Shown: piece after piece, positions 35,808 to 47,585 of the stretch
Position numbering within the stretch: position 1 is the stretch's first letter
Layout: every line of letters begins with the position of its first letter
NCBI RefSeq assembly: GCF_026651855.1
Contig: NZ_CP093280.1
Coordinates: forward strand, 1,528,001-1,592,000
Origin: Pseudomonas silvicola
Lineage (GTDB): Bacteria > Pseudomonadota > Gammaproteobacteria > Pseudomonadales > Pseudomonadaceae
DNA length: 64,000 bases
Direction: 5' to 3'
Position numbers and translations under genes: made by a program
The notes under the pieces: generated by a model
Told to the model about the DNA's origin: nothing
Seen by the model: the letters and a program-made list of their open reading frames with translations, nothing else
The model's database searches: none

Positions 35808-36307
35808 CGCGGATTTACCTGGGCCTGGGCAGTAACATCGACCGGGAAGCCCATTTGTGCGCGGGGCTCGATGCCCTGGCCGGGTTTCTGAGCGACATGC
35901 ACTGTTCGGCGGTGTTCGAAAGCCAGCCGGTGGGCATCAAGAGCGGGCCGTTCTTCAACCTGGTGGTCAGTGCGCTGACCGACTTGCCGTTGACCGAACT
36001 GGACCGGCGACTGAAGTTCATCGAGGCCGACAATGGCCGCTATGCGCCCGAGCGCAAAGGCCTGCCGCTGGACATCGACGTGCTGATGTACGGCGAGCTG
36101 GCAGGCAATTTCGACGGCCTGGTGCTGCCACGGGCGGAGATTCTGAAAAATGCCTTCGTGCTGTGGCCCCTGGCGCTGATCGCGCCCGACGTGGTGCACC
36201 CCGGCGTGGGCAAGCCCTTGGCCGAGGTGTGGGCGCAGGCGCAGATCGACCAGGTGTTGGCGCCGGTGCCGTTCCAGTGGCGCGACCAGCAACTCACGCG
36301 GATTTGA
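35798..36307 (+). CDS. folK: HPPK-type 6-hydroxymethyl-dihydropterin pyrophosphokinase
   Basis: A 169-residue protein: [16 protein letters not shown] at the N-terminus, [34 protein letters not shown] (ATP/Mg site with DIDVL), and [21 protein letters not shown]. These are the HPPK signature strands. Follows FolB in the folate pathway and overlaps folB. Confidence 0.9.
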   Translation: MSLTRIYLGLGSNIDREAHLCAGLDALAGFLSDMHCSAVFESQPVGIKSGPFFNLVVSALTDLPLTELDRRLKFIEADNGRYAPERKGLPLDIDVLMYGELAGNFDGLVLPRAEILKNAFVLWPLALIAPDVVHPGVGKPLAEVWAQAQIDQVLAPVPFQWRDQQLTRI

Positions 36308-36331
36308 CCCGGGCCCACAGGGCGGGGCGTG

Positions 36332-37423
36332 TCAGGCCTTTGCTTTGAAGGCCTGCAAGGCCTTCAAGCGTTCGGCCTTCAGGGCTTCACCCAACTGCTG
36401 GCCAGTGAAGCCCGCCTCCACCAGCGGCTTTACCGCCACCCCGCGCGCGGCATCCGCGGCGCCGCGCAGGTAGTCCCCCTGTGGATAACCCTGCTCGCCC
36501 GCGTCCATGGCACAGGCCATGATGAACTCCTCGAAGCGCTGAGGCCGACGATACACGTCAAAGCTCTGCAGCAACTCCAGCAGCCGCTCAGGCGCCAGTT
36601 CGAGCGCGCCGTGGCCGTCCCCTTGATACTGCCCCACCAGCATCGCCAGCTCCTGGCAGTCACGCGGCACTTTGAAGCGCTCGTTGATAGCCTTGCCGAG
36701 GCCCTGCACCAGGCAGGCCCAGCGCACGGTCAGCGGTAGCCGGCGGCAGGCAGCCTGCCGCAGCGCGGCAAGACGGCGTTCGCCGGCTGCGTCGACCTCG
36801 GGCATGAGTACCTTGAGCGCCCCGCAATCACGCAGTACCTCAATGAAGACCTGGGGCTGGTCTTCCATCAGTGCGCGGGAAATTTCCTTCCAGCTGCGCT
36901 CCGGCGTCAACGCCTCCAGCTCACCTGACTCGCTCAATTCGCGCATCAGCGCAAGCGTCTCTGGCGCTACCTGGAAGCCCAGGCCCGCGTAACGCGCGGC
37001 GAAACGTGCCACTCGCAACACCCGCAGGGGATCTTCGGCGAACGCCGGCGATACATGGCGTAACAGGCGGGCTTGCAGGTCAGCCTGGCCGTGGTAGGGG
37101 TCCACCACGTTACCGTCATCGTCCTCGGCCATGGCGTTGATGGTCAGGTCGCGGCGAATCAGGTCCTGTTCCAGGGTAACGTCCGGGCTGGCATGGAAAA
37201 CGAAGCCGCCATAGCCGCGGCCACTCTTGCGCTCGGTACGCGCCAGGGCATATTCCTCGCCGGTGCGAGGGTGCAGGAACACTGGAAAATCCGCGCCTAC
37301 GGGGCGGTAGCCCAGCGCGTGCATCTGCTCGGTGGTGGCGCCGACCACCACCCAGTCGATGTCGGTGACGGCCTGGCCGAGAAGACGGTCGCGAACGGCA
37401 CCGCCGACTTTGAAAATCTGCAT
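36332..37423 (-). CDS. cca: CCA-adding tRNA nucleotidyltransferase
   Basis: A 363-residue class II nucleotidyltransferase. The head has [13 protein letters not shown] and [10 protein letters not shown] with the catalytic Asp pair, then [14 protein letters not shown] and [14 protein letters not shown]; the template region has [11 protein letters not shown]. It adds or repairs the 3'-CCA of tRNA. Where E. coli-type enzymes carry an HD phosphohydrolase, this protein has [15 protein letters not shown], with QG in place of HD, and is about 50 residues shorter, so the phosphohydrolase activity is probably absent. The ATG at 37421-37423 directly precedes the GGAVRD motif. Convergent with folK. Confidence 0.93.
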   Translation of the reverse strand: MQIFKVGGAVRDRLLGQAVTDIDWVVVGATTEQMHALGYRPVGADFPVFLHPRTGEEYALARTERKSGRGYGGFVFHASPDVTLEQDLIRRDLTINAMAEDDDGNVVDPYHGQADLQARLLRHVSPAFAEDPLRVLRVARFAARYAGLGFQVAPETLALMRELSESGELEALTPERSWKEISRALMEDQPQVFIEVLRDCGALKVLMPEVDAAGERRLAALRQAACRRLPLTVRWACLVQGLGKAINERFKVPRDCQELAMLVGQYQGDGHGALELAPERLLELLQSFDVYRRPQRFEEFIMACAMDAGEQGYPQGDYLRGAADAARGVAVKPLVEAGFTGQQLGEALKAERLKALQAFKAKA

Positions 37424-37486
37424 GAAAAAAGCCTCCTGGGGCCGCACAGGATAACCTGTATGGCCCAGGGAGGCTCGGTGCCTTGG

Positions 37487-39049
37487 CTAGAGGTGAACAA
37501 CAGCGAGGTCAAGGCGCCCGTAGTCACCTTCGCTGTGTTCCGTCTTTGGGGGGACGTGGTGAGTCTTCATGATCTGGTCGCCCTGCAGGGTCTCCAGGTG
37601 GATATCGAAGCCCCACAGCCGGTGCAGGTGCTTGAGCACCTCGTCGGTGGACTCGCCCAGGGGTTTGCGGTCGTGCTGCTGGTGGCGCAGGGTCAGCGAG
37701 CGGTCGCCACGACGGTCGATGCTCCAGATCTGCACGTTGGGTTCACGGTTGCCCAGGTTGTACTGGGCTGCCAGGGTTTCACGGATGACGCGGTAGCCGC
37801 CCTCGTCGTGGATGGCCGGTACCAGCAGGTCATCGCGCTGGTCGTCGTCCATGATGCTGAACAGCTTCAGGTCGCGAATGACCTTGGGGGAGAGGTACTG
37901 CAGGATAAAGCTTTCGTCCTTGAAGCTGGTCATGGCGAACTTGATGGTAGAAAGCCAATCGCTGCCGGCAATTTCGGGGAACCAGCGACGATCCTCTTCA
38001 GTGGGCTCTTCGCACATGCGCCGAATGTCGCGGTACATGGCAAAGCCCAGGGCGTAGGGGTTGATACCGTTGTAGTAGGGGCTGTCGAAGCCCGGCTGGA
38101 ACACCACGCTGGTGTGCGACTGCAGGAACTCCATCATGAAGCCGTCGGTGACCAGGCCCTCGTCGTACAGGTCGTTCATCAGGGTGTAGTGCCAGAACGT
38201 GGCCCACCCTTCGTTCATGACCTGGGTCTGGCGTTGGGGGTAGAAGTACTGGGCGATCTTGCGCACGATGCGCACGATTTCACGCTGCCAGGGCTCCAGC
38301 AGCGGCGCATGTTTCTCGATGAAATAGAGAATGTTCTCCTGGGGTTCGGCCGGAAAGCGTGCGTTGTCGCGTTCGCTGTTCTTGTCGGCGCTCTTGGGGA
38401 TGGTGCGCCACAGGTCGTTGATCTGCTTTTGCATGTGCTCTTCGCGGTCCTTCTGCCGCCGCCGTTCCTCTTCGGCGGAGATGGGGTAGGGACGCTTGTA
38501 GCGGTCTACGCCGTAGTTCATCAGCGCATGGCAGGAGTCCAGCAGGTCTTCAACGGCGTCGATGCCATGGCGCTCCTCGCACTGCATGATGTACTGCTTG
38601 GCGAACACCAGGTAGTCGATGATGGAACTGGCGTCGGTCCAGGTACGGAACAGGTAGTTGCCCTTGAAGAAGCTGTTGTGCCCGTAGCAGGCGTGAGCCA
38701 CGACCAGGGCCTGCATGCAGATGGTGTTTTCTTCCATCAGGTAGGCGATGCAGGGGTCGGAGTTGATCACGATCTCGTACGCCAGGCCCATCTGGCCCCG
38801 GGTGTAGGATTTTTCAGTGCTCAGGAAGTGCTTGCCGTACGACCAGTGATGGTAGCCCAGGGGCATGCCCACCGAGGCATAGGCGTCCATCATCTGTTCG
38901 GCGGTGATCACTTCTATCTGGTTGGGGTAGGTATCCAGCGCGTAACGCTCGGCAATCCGGCTGATTTCCCGGTCGTAGGCCTGGATCAGTTCGAAGGTCC
39001 ACTCGGAGCCCGTGGACAAGGGTTGGCGTTTTTGCTCTCTAGCGGTCAT
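37487..39049 (-). CDS. SpoVR-family protein
   Basis: A 520-residue protein of the SpoVR family: [45 protein letters not shown] near the start, the [20 protein letters not shown] block, and EGWATFWHY. Last of three leftward genes (prkA, yeaH, spoVR) that occur together in many proteobacteria and are induced by stationary phase and nutrient stress. Its start overlaps the yeaH stop by four bases. The biochemical function is unknown. Confidence 0.94.
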   Translation of the reverse strand: MTAREQKRQPLSTGSEWTFELIQAYDREISRIAERYALDTYPNQIEVITAEQMMDAYASVGMPLGYHHWSYGKHFLSTEKSYTRGQMGLAYEIVINSDPCIAYLMEENTICMQALVVAHACYGHNSFFKGNYLFRTWTDASSIIDYLVFAKQYIMQCEERHGIDAVEDLLDSCHALMNYGVDRYKRPYPISAEEERRRQKDREEHMQKQINDLWRTIPKSADKNSERDNARFPAEPQENILYFIEKHAPLLEPWQREIVRIVRKIAQYFYPQRQTQVMNEGWATFWHYTLMNDLYDEGLVTDGFMMEFLQSHTSVVFQPGFDSPYYNGINPYALGFAMYRDIRRMCEEPTEEDRRWFPEIAGSDWLSTIKFAMTSFKDESFILQYLSPKVIRDLKLFSIMDDDQRDDLLVPAIHDEGGYRVIRETLAAQYNLGNREPNVQIWSIDRRGDRSLTLRHQQHDRKPLGESTDEVLKHLHRLWGFDIHLETLQGDQIMKTHHVPPKTEHSEGDYGRLDLAVVHL

Positions 39050-40320
39050 GTCACTAACCTGCGCTGGAAGAGTTCACGGAAGACCGGGTAGATATCCCCG
39101 GCCGACACCAGCTGCTGCTGGGCGAACGTGTCGGCGAAGGCTTCGCCAATGCGCTCGTACTCGAACCACAATGCCTGATGTTCGCGCGGAGTGATCTCCA
39201 CATAGGTGTAGTACTGGACGAACGGCATGATCTGCTTGGTCAGGATCTCGCGGCAGATGGGTGAGTCGTCGTTCCAGTTGTCACCGTCCGAAGCCTGGGC
39301 GGCGTAAATGTTCCATTCGTTGGTAGGGTAGCGCTCGGCCATGATCTCCTGCATCAGCTTCAGGGCGCTGGAGACAATGGTGCCGCCGGTTTCGCGGGAG
39401 TAGAAGAATTCCTCTTCGTCCACCTCGCGGGCACTGGTGTGGTGGCGGATGAACACCACCTCGATCTTGTCGTAATTGCGCTTGAGGAACAGGTACAACA
39501 GGATGAAGAAGCGCTTGGCGATGTCCTTGGTGGCCTGGGTCATGGACCCGGACACGTCCATCAGGCAGAACATCACCGCCTTGGAACTGGGATTGGGGTG
39601 CTTGACCAGCAGGTTGTATTTCAGGTCGAACGTATCGAGGAACGGCACTCGGTGAATCCGCGCGCTGAGACGTTCGATTTCCGTCTCCATTTCCTGAATA
39701 TCGCCGAAGTTGTCCGGCTCTTCGCGGCGCAGGCGCTCAAGTTCTGCCTTGGCCGCCTTGAGCTTGGCGCGGCTGCTGCCCGACAGGGCGATGCGACGCG
39801 CATGGGCTGAGCGCAGGGTACGAATGATGTTGATGCGCGAGGGGTTGCCCTCGTTGCTGATGCCGGCGCGCACGGTCTTGAAGGTGTCCGTGCCGCTGAG
39901 GTTGCGCTTGACCAGGTTGGGCAGTTCGAGGTCTTCGAACATGAACTCCAGGAATTCCTCCTGGGTGATCTGGAACACGAACTCGTCCATGCCCTCGCCG
40001 GAATTGCCCGCCTTGCCAGGCCCCTTGCCACCGCCACCGCCCCCTTGCGGCCGGGCGATGTGCTCGCCAGCGGTAAACTCCTTGTTGCCGGGGTGCACGA
40101 CGGTCTGTTTGCCACCGCGGCCATGGTGGAGCACCGGTTCGTCGATGTCGCGGCCGGGGATGCTGATCTGTTCGCCATGTTCCATGTCGGTGATGGAGCG
40201 ACGGCTGACCGCCTCTTCCACCGCCTTCTTGATATGGTCACGGTAACGCCGCAGGAAGCGCTGGCGGTTTACCGTGCTCTTGTTCTTGCCATTCAGGCGT
40301 CGGTCGATCACGTAGCTCAT
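39046..40320 (-). CDS. yeaH: YeaH/YhbH-family (DUF444) VWA-domain protein
   Basis: A 424-residue protein. The N-terminus [33 protein letters not shown] is the family start; a VWA-type domain follows with the MIDAS-like [23 protein letters not shown]. The gene order prkA-yeaH-spoVR suggests it works with the PrkA kinase; in E. coli YeaG and YeaH interact in nitrogen-starvation responses. A Gly-rich insert lies near residues 85-105. Confidence 0.93.
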   Translation of the reverse strand: MSYVIDRRLNGKNKSTVNRQRFLRRYRDHIKKAVEEAVSRRSITDMEHGEQISIPGRDIDEPVLHHGRGGKQTVVHPGNKEFTAGEHIARPQGGGGGGKGPGKAGNSGEGMDEFVFQITQEEFLEFMFEDLELPNLVKRNLSGTDTFKTVRAGISNEGNPSRINIIRTLRSAHARRIALSGSSRAKLKAAKAELERLRREEPDNFGDIQEMETEIERLSARIHRVPFLDTFDLKYNLLVKHPNPSSKAVMFCLMDVSGSMTQATKDIAKRFFILLYLFLKRNYDKIEVVFIRHHTSAREVDEEEFFYSRETGGTIVSSALKLMQEIMAERYPTNEWNIYAAQASDGDNWNDDSPICREILTKQIMPFVQYYTYVEITPREHQALWFEYERIGEAFADTFAQQQLVSAGDIYPVFRELFQRRLVT

Positions 40321-40456
40321 AGGCCCTCCGGGCAGCTGCAAGCCTTAAGCTGCAAGCCGCAAGTCAAAAGCCGTGCGCTGCAAGGCGGGCGGCCGGCGCA
40401 GTCGCAACGACCTGCGCCAACAGCTTGCCGCTTGCAGCTCACCGCTTACCGCTGCT
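40321..40456. repeat. Intergenic REP-like element between prkA and yeaH
   Basis: A 136-base gap holding GCAGCTGCAAGCC, AAGCTGCAAGCCGCAAG and, on the opposite side, CTTGCCGCTTGCAGCTC, which are inverted relative to each other. This is the pattern of the Pseudomonas REP/BIME-type repeats built on AAGCTGCAAGC. It may stabilise the upstream prkA message. Confidence 0.55.
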
Positions 40457-42379
40457 TCACTGCGACTTTCTGACCCGCAGGTACCACTCGGAGAGCAGCC
40501 GTACCTGTTTGTCGGTGTACCCGCGTTCGACCATTCGAGTAACGAAGTCGTTGTGTTTCTGCTGGTCCTCTTTGCTGGCCTTGGCGTTGAAGCTGATGAC
40601 GGGAAGCAGGTCCTCGGTGTTGGAGAACATTTTCTTCTCGATGACCACCCGCAGCTTCTCGTAGCTGAGCCAGGTGGGGTTCTTGCCGTTGTTGTTGGCC
40701 CGGGCGCGCAGTACGAAGTTGACGATCTCGTTGCGGAAATCCTTCGGGTTGCTGATGCCGGCTGGCTTCTCGATTTTCTCCAGTTCTTCGTTGAGGGCCA
40801 CGCGGTTGAGGATTTCGCCGGTTTCCGGGTCGCGGTATTCCTGGTCCTGAATCCAGAAGTCGGCGTACAGCACGTAGCGGTCGAAGATGTTCTGGCCGTA
40901 CTCGCTGTAGGACTCCAGGTACGCGGTCTGGATTTCCTTGCCGATGAACTCGATGTAGCGCGGCGCCAGGTATTCCTTCAGGTAGCGCAGGTAGCGCTCG
41001 CGCACCTCGGCGGGGAATTGCTCCTGTTCGATCTGCTGTTCCAGTACATACAGCAGGTGCACCGGGTTGGCAGCGATTTCGTGCGGGTCGAAGTTGAACA
41101 CCTTGGACAGGATCTTGAAGGCGAAGCGGGTCGACAGGCCATTCATGCCTTCGTCCACGCCGGCGCTGTCGCGGTATTCCTGGATCGATTTCGCCTTGGG
41201 GTCGGTGTCCTTGAGGTTCTCGCCGTCGTACACGCGCATCTTGGAGTAGATGTTGGAGTTTTCCGGCTCCTTGAGGCGTGACAGCACCGTGAACTGGGCC
41301 AGCATCTTGAGGGTGTCGGGGGCGCAATGGGCCTTGGACAGGGAACTGTTGAACAGCAGTTTGTCGTAGATCTTGATCTCGTCGCTGACGCGCAGGCAGT
41401 ACGGCACCTTGACGATGTAGATCCGGTCGATGAACGCCTCGTTGTTCTTGTTGTTGCGGAAGCTGTGCCATTCCGATTCGTTTGAGTGGGCCAGCAGGAT
41501 GCCGGAGTAGGGGATGGCCCCCAGGCCTTCGGTACTGTTGTAGTTGCCTTCCTGGGTAGCGGTGAGCAACGGGTGCAGGACCTTGATCGGCGCCTTGAAC
41601 ATCTCGACGAATTCCATCAGGCCCTGGTTGGCCCGGCACAGCGCGCCCGAGTAGCTATAGGCATCGGCGTCGTTCTGTGGGTACTCCTCGAGCTTGCGGA
41701 TGTCGACTTTACCCACCAGGGCAGAGATGTCCTGGTTGTTCTCGTCGCCTGGCTCGGTCTTGGCCACGGCGATCTGGTTGAGGATGGAAGGGTATAGCTT
41801 GACCACGCGGAACTGGCTGATGTCGCCGCCGAACTCGGCAAGGCGCTTGGTCGCCCAGGGCGACATGATAGTGCTGAGGTAACGGCGCGGGATGCCGAAA
41901 TCCTCTTCCAGGATGGCACCGTCTTCCGTGGCATTGAACAGCCCCAGGGGCGATTCGAACACGGGCGAACCCTTGATGGCGTAGAACGGCACCTTTTCGA
42001 TCAGTTGCTTGAGTTTTTCGGCAAGGGACGATTTACCGCCGCCCACCGGGCCCAGCAGGTAGAGGATCTGTTTCTTCTCTTCCAGACCCTGCGCGGCATG
42101 GCGGAAGTAGGACACGATCTGGTCGATGCACTCCTCCATGCCGTGGAAGTCTTCGAAGGCCGGATAACGGCGGATCACCTTGTTGGAGAAGATCCGTGAC
42201 AACCGTGAATTGGTCGACGTGTCGAGCAATTCCGGCTCCCCGATTGCCATCAGAATGCGTTCGGCGGCAGAAGCGTAGGCACTGCGATCCTTTTTGCAGA
42301 GCTCCAGATACTCCTGCAGCGAGAGTTCTTCCTGACGAGTGGACTCGAAACGCTGTTGGAAGTGGCTAAAAATACTCAT
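40457..42379 (-). CDS. prkA: PrkA-type serine protein kinase / AAA+ protein
   Basis: A 640-residue protein: an N-terminal AAA+-type domain with Walker A LLGPVGGGKSSLAEKL near residue 110 and a C-terminal kinase-like domain, the standard length of PrkA/YeaG. The ATG at 42377-42379 (MSIFSHFQQRFE) matches the conserved family N-terminus; the open frame upstream runs into non-coding sequence. First gene of the prkA-yeaH-spoVR cluster; the 280-base region upstream to glpE should hold its promoter. Confidence 0.95.
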   Translation of the reverse strand: MSIFSHFQQRFESTRQEELSLQEYLELCKKDRSAYASAAERILMAIGEPELLDTSTNSRLSRIFSNKVIRRYPAFEDFHGMEECIDQIVSYFRHAAQGLEEKKQILYLLGPVGGGKSSLAEKLKQLIEKVPFYAIKGSPVFESPLGLFNATEDGAILEEDFGIPRRYLSTIMSPWATKRLAEFGGDISQFRVVKLYPSILNQIAVAKTEPGDENNQDISALVGKVDIRKLEEYPQNDADAYSYSGALCRANQGLMEFVEMFKAPIKVLHPLLTATQEGNYNSTEGLGAIPYSGILLAHSNESEWHSFRNNKNNEAFIDRIYIVKVPYCLRVSDEIKIYDKLLFNSSLSKAHCAPDTLKMLAQFTVLSRLKEPENSNIYSKMRVYDGENLKDTDPKAKSIQEYRDSAGVDEGMNGLSTRFAFKILSKVFNFDPHEIAANPVHLLYVLEQQIEQEQFPAEVRERYLRYLKEYLAPRYIEFIGKEIQTAYLESYSEYGQNIFDRYVLYADFWIQDQEYRDPETGEILNRVALNEELEKIEKPAGISNPKDFRNEIVNFVLRARANNNGKNPTWLSYEKLRVVIEKKMFSNTEDLLPVISFNAKASKEDQQKHNDFVTRMVERGYTDKQVRLLSEWYLRVRKSQ

Positions 42380-42659
42380 GACGTCACCTCGCTCGATACG
42401 TGGAGCCGACGTCGGATCAATCAGTTGATGCTGGCAGCCGCCGAAACAATCGGCCGCTGTATACCCCCCAGAACACCTCAAAGTCGCTACCGATGACCCG
42501 CGCGTCGGTGTACCGGCTCTCCCCTGTTTTGGATGGCCTGATCCTAAGGATAGTTGGGAATCTCAGACTTCAAGGTGCAATGAGCGATATGTTATGGGCA
42601 GACCGTTCGTCAGCCCGCGCCAACCCCCGTGGGGCGGGGGCTTGGCGCCAGAAAAAAAA

Positions 42660-42989
42660 TTATTCGGCGCTGCCTTGGGTAGTTTGCCGAGGGTAAGTGG
42701 TTTTCCACAGCTCGAAACCGCCGTCCAGGCTGTAGACGTCCGAGAAGCCCTGGCTGATGAGGTAGGCGGCGGCGCTCTGGCTCGAGTTGCCGTGGTAGCA
42801 CACCACCACCGTGGGTTTGTCGAGGTCGGCGCCGCGGATGAAATCCTGCACCGAGTGGTTGTCCAGGTGCTGGGCGTTGGGGATATGGCTGGCGGCGAAC
42901 GTCTGCGCGTCGCGCACGTCGACCAGGGCTGCGCCATTGGCCAGCAGTTCATGGGCCGTTTGTGGCGGGATGCGTTTGAATTCGGTCAT
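42660..42989 (-). CDS. glpE: Thiosulfate sulfurtransferase GlpE (rhodanese)
   Basis: A 109-residue single-domain rhodanese: [23 protein letters not shown] and the active-site loop [17 protein letters not shown] with the persulfide-forming Cys. It moves sulfur from thiosulfate to thiol acceptors. Monocistronic in appearance, between prkA and apaH. Confidence 0.92.
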   Translation of the reverse strand: MTEFKRIPPQTAHELLANGAALVDVRDAQTFAASHIPNAQHLDNHSVQDFIRGADLDKPTVVVCYHGNSSQSAAAYLISQGFSDVYSLDGGFELWKTTYPRQTTQGSAE

Positions 42990-43134
42990 GACGGTGCTCC
43001 TGAAGAGAATGGACGGTCTGCATTGGCCCTCTAGCCGCGACGCTTCCCGTTATGGGCCGAGCTTTGCCTGGCCCCACAAGAGCTCGTGCACCACGGGAGG
43101 TGGCGCGGCCTGGTGATGTTCCGATTCTACCGCG

Positions 43135-43983
43135 TCAGGGTTGAGCTATCGAGCCACGGATGTGGCCATGCTCGTCGCAGTCGCAACCAAACCTCTGGCC
43201 AGTGTCGACGTTCATCAGGGTCATGGACCCGCCCCACACGCAGCCGGTATCCAGCGCCGATACCCATGGCGCGTTGCAACGCCCTTCCAGCGCTGCCCAG
43301 TGGCCGAAGATGATCTTCACGTCCCGGGTCTTGCGCCCCGGGTAGCTGAACCACGGTGCATAGCCTGGCGGCGCGGAGTCGGCGCCTTCCTTGCCCTTGA
43401 GCTCCAGCTTGCCCTGGGCGGTGCAGAAGCGCATGCGGGTGAAGTAGTTGGTGATCACCCGCAAGCGGTCGATACCGGTCAGCTCATTGCTCCACTTCGC
43501 CGGCTCATTGCCATACATGCCGTCCAGGAACGGCTTGAACAGGTTGTCGTCGCGCAAGGCCTGCTCCACTTCCGCAGCGCAGCGCAGCGCCTTCTTCAGC
43601 GACCACTGGGGCGGGATGCCCGCATGCACCAGGGCCACGTTGCGCTGTTCGTCGTAGTGCATCAGCTTTTGCTGGCGAAGCCAGTCGAGTAGCTGAGGCG
43701 CATCCGGTGCGTCGAGGATCTCGCGCAGGGTGTCGCTTTTCTTCAGCCGTTCCACATTGCAGCCGGCCGCCAGCAGGTGCAGGTCATGGTTGCCCAGCAC
43801 GCACACCAGCGAATTACGCATGTGATAGAGAAAGCGAAGGGTTTCCAGTGATTCGGGGCCGCGGTTGACCAGGTCGCCCACTAGCCACAGGCGATCGTGT
43901 TCCGCGTTGAATTGAACGCGCTCCAGCAGGCATTTGAGCGGTTGCAGGCAGCCTTGCAGGTCTCCGACCGCGTATACCGCCAT
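43135..43983 (-). CDS. apaH: Diadenosine tetraphosphatase ApaH
   Basis: A 282-residue metallophosphatase: [34 protein letters not shown] and [10 protein letters not shown] carry the GD, GDxxxRG and GNHD metal motifs, and FGHWAALEG lies in the C-terminal half. It splits Ap4A symmetrically. Its ATG touches the apaG stop (43983), so apaG-apaH is coupled, and it is the last gene of the lptD operon order. Confidence 0.96.
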   Translation of the reverse strand: MAVYAVGDLQGCLQPLKCLLERVQFNAEHDRLWLVGDLVNRGPESLETLRFLYHMRNSLVCVLGNHDLHLLAAGCNVERLKKSDTLREILDAPDAPQLLDWLRQQKLMHYDEQRNVALVHAGIPPQWSLKKALRCAAEVEQALRDDNLFKPFLDGMYGNEPAKWSNELTGIDRLRVITNYFTRMRFCTAQGKLELKGKEGADSAPPGYAPWFSYPGRKTRDVKIIFGHWAALEGRCNAPWVSALDTGCVWGGSMTLMNVDTGQRFGCDCDEHGHIRGSIAQP

Positions 43984-44363
43984 CAGTGCAGGGCCCCGGG
44001 CACGGCCAGGCGGAAGGGGGCGATGACAGCGTCGAAGTGTTTGCCGTCCTCGGCCACCATCTGGTAGCTGCCTTGCATGGTGCCCACCTGGGACGTCATC
44101 ACCGTGCCGCTGCTGTAGGTATGGCTTTCTCCCGCCTCGATCAGGGGTTGCTGGCCGACCACGCCCGCGCCTCGTACCTCTTCGACCTTGCCGTCACCGT
44201 CGGTGATGACCCAGTGCCTGGAAACCAGTTTGGCAGGCAGTTGCCCACTGTTATGCACGGTCACCGTGTAGGCGAACGCGAACCGCTGGTGTTCGGGCTG
44301 GGATTGTTCGGCGAGAAAGCGGGTGACGACGCTGACGTCGATCTGATAGCGGGGATCGGACAT
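43983..44363 (-). CDS. apaG: ApaG protein (Co2+/Mg2+ efflux-associated)
   Basis: A 126-residue beta-sandwich protein: [43 protein letters not shown] and [18 protein letters not shown] are the ApaG core. The ATG at 44361-44363 gives [14 protein letters not shown], the family N-terminus. Precise function is unsettled. It overlaps apaH. Confidence 0.95.
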   Translation of the reverse strand: MSDPRYQIDVSVVTRFLAEQSQPEHQRFAFAYTVTVHNSGQLPAKLVSRHWVITDGDGKVEEVRGAGVVGQQPLIEAGESHTYSSGTVMTSQVGTMQGSYQMVAEDGKHFDAVIAPFRLAVPGALH

Positions 44364-44467
44364 GCAAGGGGCCTTATTGCAAAAACGAAGGGGCAATCAT
44401 GGTGCCGGTCTTTGCAGTTTAGGCCATCGGGCGCCCGGACAGTAGTCAAGGCGCACGATGAGGTGGA

Positions 44468-45274
44468 TCAGGCGGCGCCGTTCTGCTCGAACAGCTTGTC
44501 GGCCAGGCGCACGAAAGCGGCCAGGTCCAGCTGTTCAGGGCGCAGGCTGCCATCGACGCCGGCAGCCGTGATTTCTTCGCTGCTGAGCAGGGCCTTGAGG
44601 GTGTTGCGCAGGGTCTTGCGGCGCTGGTTGAACGCTTCGCGCACGATGCGCTCCAGCAGCTTGTGGTCTTTGGCCGGGTGCGGCAGGGTTTCGTGAGGCA
44701 CCAGGCGGACGATGGCAGAGTCGACCTTGGGCGGCGGGTTGAACGCTCCGGGGCCGACGTTGAACAGGTGCTCCACGCGGCAGTGGTACTGGACCATGAT
44801 CGACAGCCGGCCCCAGTCGCCGCCGCCAGGCCCCGCGGCCATGCGCTCGACCACTTCCTTCTGCAACATGAAGTGCATGTCGCGGATCAGGCCGGCGTTG
44901 GATAGCAGGTGGAAGATCAGCGGGGTGGAAATGTTGTACGGCAGGTTGCCGACCACGCGGAGGCTGCCAGGCGCTGCGCCCAAGGTGTTGAAGTCGAACT
45001 TCAGCGCATCGCCCTGGTGCAGGCGGAAGTTGCCACGGCCAGCGAACTGCTGGTTCAGGATAGGCACCAGGTCCTTGTCCAGCTCGACCACGTCAAGCTG
45101 TGCGCCGCTGCCCAGCAGGCCTTCGGTCAGGGCGCCCTGGCCCGGGCCGATTTCCAGCAGGCGCTCGCCTTCGCGGGCATGAATGGACCGCAGGATGCGG
45201 TCGATCACGCCTGCGTCGTGCAGGAAGTTCTGGCCGAAGCGCTTGCGCGCCCGGTGTTGGTATTGCTCGGTCAT
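44468..45274 (-). CDS. rsmA: 16S rRNA dimethyladenosine transferase
   Basis: A 268-residue methyltransferase: [19 protein letters not shown], the SAM loop [17 protein letters not shown] and the catalytic [14 protein letters not shown]. It dimethylates two adjacent adenines near the 3' end of 16S rRNA. Its start overlaps the pdxA stop by four bases (ATGA-type). Confidence 0.97.
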   Translation of the reverse strand: MTEQYQHRARKRFGQNFLHDAGVIDRILRSIHAREGERLLEIGPGQGALTEGLLGSGAQLDVVELDKDLVPILNQQFAGRGNFRLHQGDALKFDFNTLGAAPGSLRVVGNLPYNISTPLIFHLLSNAGLIRDMHFMLQKEVVERMAAGPGGGDWGRLSIMVQYHCRVEHLFNVGPGAFNPPPKVDSAIVRLVPHETLPHPAKDHKLLERIVREAFNQRRKTLRNTLKALLSSEEITAAGVDGSLRPEQLDLAAFVRLADKLFEQNGAA

Positions 45275-46260
45275 ATACGGGTCTCGGCCATCTGGTAGGC
45301 GGTGTCCAACGCGACCTTGAGGCTGCCGGTGTCGATCCGGCCGGTGCCGGCCAGGTCCAGGGCGGTGCCGTGGTCAACCGAAGTACGGATGATCGGCAGG
45401 CCCAGGGTGACGTTCAACGCGGCGCCGAAGCCCTTGTACTTGAGTACGGGCAGGCCCTGGTCGTGGTACATCGCCAGCACTGCGTCGCAGTGCTCCAGAT
45501 ATTTGGGGGTAAACAGAGTGTCGGCTGGCAGCGGTCCGCGAAGGTCCATGCCCTCGCTGCGCAGGCGCTCCAGTGTCGGTTCGATGATCTCGATCTCTTC
45601 ACGGCCCAGGTGGCCACCTTCGCCGGCATGCGGGTTGAGGCCGCATACCAGTATCCGGGGCCGGGCGATGCCGAACTTGTCCTTGAGATCCGAGTGCAGG
45701 ATGCGGGTGACCCGCTCCAGGCGTTCTTCGGTGATGGCGTCGGCCACGGCGCGCAGGGGCAGGTGAGTGGTCACCAGGGCGACCCGCAGGCCGTGGGTGG
45801 CGAGCATCATCACCACCTGTTCGGTGTGGGTCAGCTCGGCCAGGAATTCGGTGTGGCCGGAAAACGCGATGCCCGCCTCGTTGATCACGCCCTTGTGCAC
45901 CGGGGCGGTGATCATCCCGGCAAAACGCCCGTCCAGGCAACCCTGGCCCGCGCGGGTCAGGGTTTCAAGGACGAAGGCGGCATTGGTGCGGTCCAGCACG
46001 CCAGCCTGCACAGGGGCGCCCAGGGGCGTGTCCCATACATAGAGGCTGCCGGCATCGGCGGGCTGGTCGGGCAGGGCGTCGGGGTCGACGGCCAGCAAGG
46101 TGATGGCCACCCCCAGCTGCGCGGCCCGCTCTACGAGCAGGTCACGGCTGGTGATGGCAATCAGGGGGTGTGGCTGGCGATGCGCGGCGAGCAGAAGGCA
46201 CAGGTCCGGGCCTATGCCCGCCGGCTCACCGGGCGTCAGGGCGAAGCGCTGGGGCTTCAC
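45271..46260 (-). CDS. pdxA: 4-hydroxythreonine-4-phosphate dehydrogenase
   Basis: A 329-residue oxidoreductase of vitamin B6 synthesis: [15 protein letters not shown] at the N-terminus, [25 protein letters not shown] with metal-binding His, [16 protein letters not shown] and [15 protein letters not shown]. The start overlaps the surA stop by four bases. Confidence 0.97.
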   Translation of the reverse strand: MKPQRFALTPGEPAGIGPDLCLLLAAHRQPHPLIAITSRDLLVERAAQLGVAITLLAVDPDALPDQPADAGSLYVWDTPLGAPVQAGVLDRTNAAFVLETLTRAGQGCLDGRFAGMITAPVHKGVINEAGIAFSGHTEFLAELTHTEQVVMMLATHGLRVALVTTHLPLRAVADAITEERLERVTRILHSDLKDKFGIARPRILVCGLNPHAGEGGHLGREEIEIIEPTLERLRSEGMDLRGPLPADTLFTPKYLEHCDAVLAMYHDQGLPVLKYKGFGAALNVTLGLPIIRTSVDHGTALDLAGTGRIDTGSLKVALDTAYQMAETRI

Positions 46261-47585
46261 TGGTCGGCCTGTGCTGCCTGTTCGGCGCCAGGCAGCTTGA
46301 TCTCGACGTAGGCCTCGTCGCGGATCTGGCGCAGCCAGCTCTGCAGCTCTTCGTCGTACTTGCGGTTGCGCAGCACCATCATGGCTTGCTGTTCGCGAGC
46401 CTGTTCGGTGTTGTCGGTGGCGCGACGGCCCAGCACTTCAAGGATGTGCCAGCCGAACTGGGTCTTGAACGGCTTGGAGACCACGCCTTGTGCGGTGTCT
46501 GCCATGACCTGACGGAACTCCGGTACCAGCGACTGCGGGTCGACCCAGTTCAGGTCACCGCCGTTGAGGGCCGAACCTGGGTCTTCGGAATAGCTCTTGG
46601 CCAGGTCGCCGAAGTCTTCACCACCCTGGATGCGCTCGTACAGGCGGTCTGCCAGTACCTTGGTTTCGGCATCGCTGCGTACTTCGTTGGGCTTGAGCAG
46701 AATGTGACGTACGTGCACTTCGTCACGGGTAACGTTGCCGCCACCGCGTTTTTCCAGCAGCTTCAGGATAATGAAGCCCCCTGGGGTGCGGGTGGGCTCG
46801 GTCACGTCGCCCAGGGACAGCGCGCTGACCTGAGCGTCGAACGGCGGTGGCAGTTGCGCGGCTTTGCGCCAGCCCATGTCGCCGCCTTCCAGGGCGTTGT
46901 CGCTGCCCGAGTTGGCCACGGCCAGTTGGCCGAAGTCAGCACCCTGTTTGAGGCGGGTGTAGATATCGCCGGCCTTTCGGGCCGCTGCCTGAATGGCTTC
47001 AGAACTGGCGCTTTCCGGTGTTGCCACCAGGATGTTGGCCAGGTGGAACTCTTCCGACAGCTGGGCCTTGCCCAGGTCCGAAGCCAGGAAGTTCTTCACT
47101 TCCTGCTCCGATACCTGGATGCGCTCGGCCACGCGGCGCTGACGCACACGGCTGATGATCATCTCGCGACGCACCTGGTCACGGGCGTCCTCGTACGACA
47201 GGCCGTCGTGAGCCAGTGCTGCCTGGAACTGCGCCACGCTCATGTTGTTGCGCTGGGCGATGGTGCCGATGGCCTGGTTCAGTTCTTCGTCGGTGATGCG
47301 AACGCCGGAGCGCTCGCCAATCTGCAGTTGCAGGTTTTCGACGATCAGGCGCTCGAGCACCTGCTTTTCCAGGACATCGGCAGGGGGCACGTTAGTGCCG
47401 CCACGCTTGGCGATGGTCTTTTGAACCTCTTGGACGCGTTTGTCCAGTTGGCTCTTCATGATCACGTCGTTGTCGACGATCGCGGCAACGCTGTCCAGAG
47501 GTCGCACGTCGGCGTGAACCGCGCCACTCAACAGCAGTGCGCCCAGCAGCAAGGGGCGCAGACAATTAGTAAGCTTGCTCTTCAC
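46257..47585 (-). CDS. surA: Periplasmic chaperone/peptidyl-prolyl isomerase SurA
   Basis: A 442-residue protein with a signal peptide ([14 protein letters not shown]), an N-terminal SurA domain and two parvulin domains (about residues 173-275 and 285-385: [15 protein letters not shown] and [14 protein letters not shown] mark their starts). It escorts outer-membrane proteins through the periplasm. It overlaps the 3' end of lptD by 20 bases. Confidence 0.96.
   Translation of the reverse strand: MKSKLTNCLRPLLLGALLLSGAVHADVRPLDSVAAIVDNDVIMKSQLDKRVQEVQKTIAKRGGTNVPPADVLEKQVLERLIVENLQLQIGERSGVRITDEELNQAIGTIAQRNNMSVAQFQAALAHDGLSYEDARDQVRREMIISRVRQRRVAERIQVSEQEVKNFLASDLGKAQLSEEFHLANILVATPESASSEAIQAAARKAGDIYTRLKQGADFGQLAVANSGSDNALEGGDMGWRKAAQLPPPFDAQVSALSLGDVTEPTRTPGGFIILKLLEKRGGGNVTRDEVHVRHILLKPNEVRSDAETKVLADRLYERIQGGEDFGDLAKSYSEDPGSALNGGDLNWVDPQSLVPEFRQVMADTAQGVVSKPFKTQFGWHILEVLGRRATDNTEQAREQQAMMVLRNRKYDEELQSWLRQIRDEAYVEIKLPGAEQAAQADQ

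Noticed and set aside
37073-39091. A 672-codon open frame opposite spoVR and cca
   Set aside because: Antisense shadow of two well-supported genes in GC-rich DNA; no domain and Val/His/Gln-rich composition typical of such shadows.
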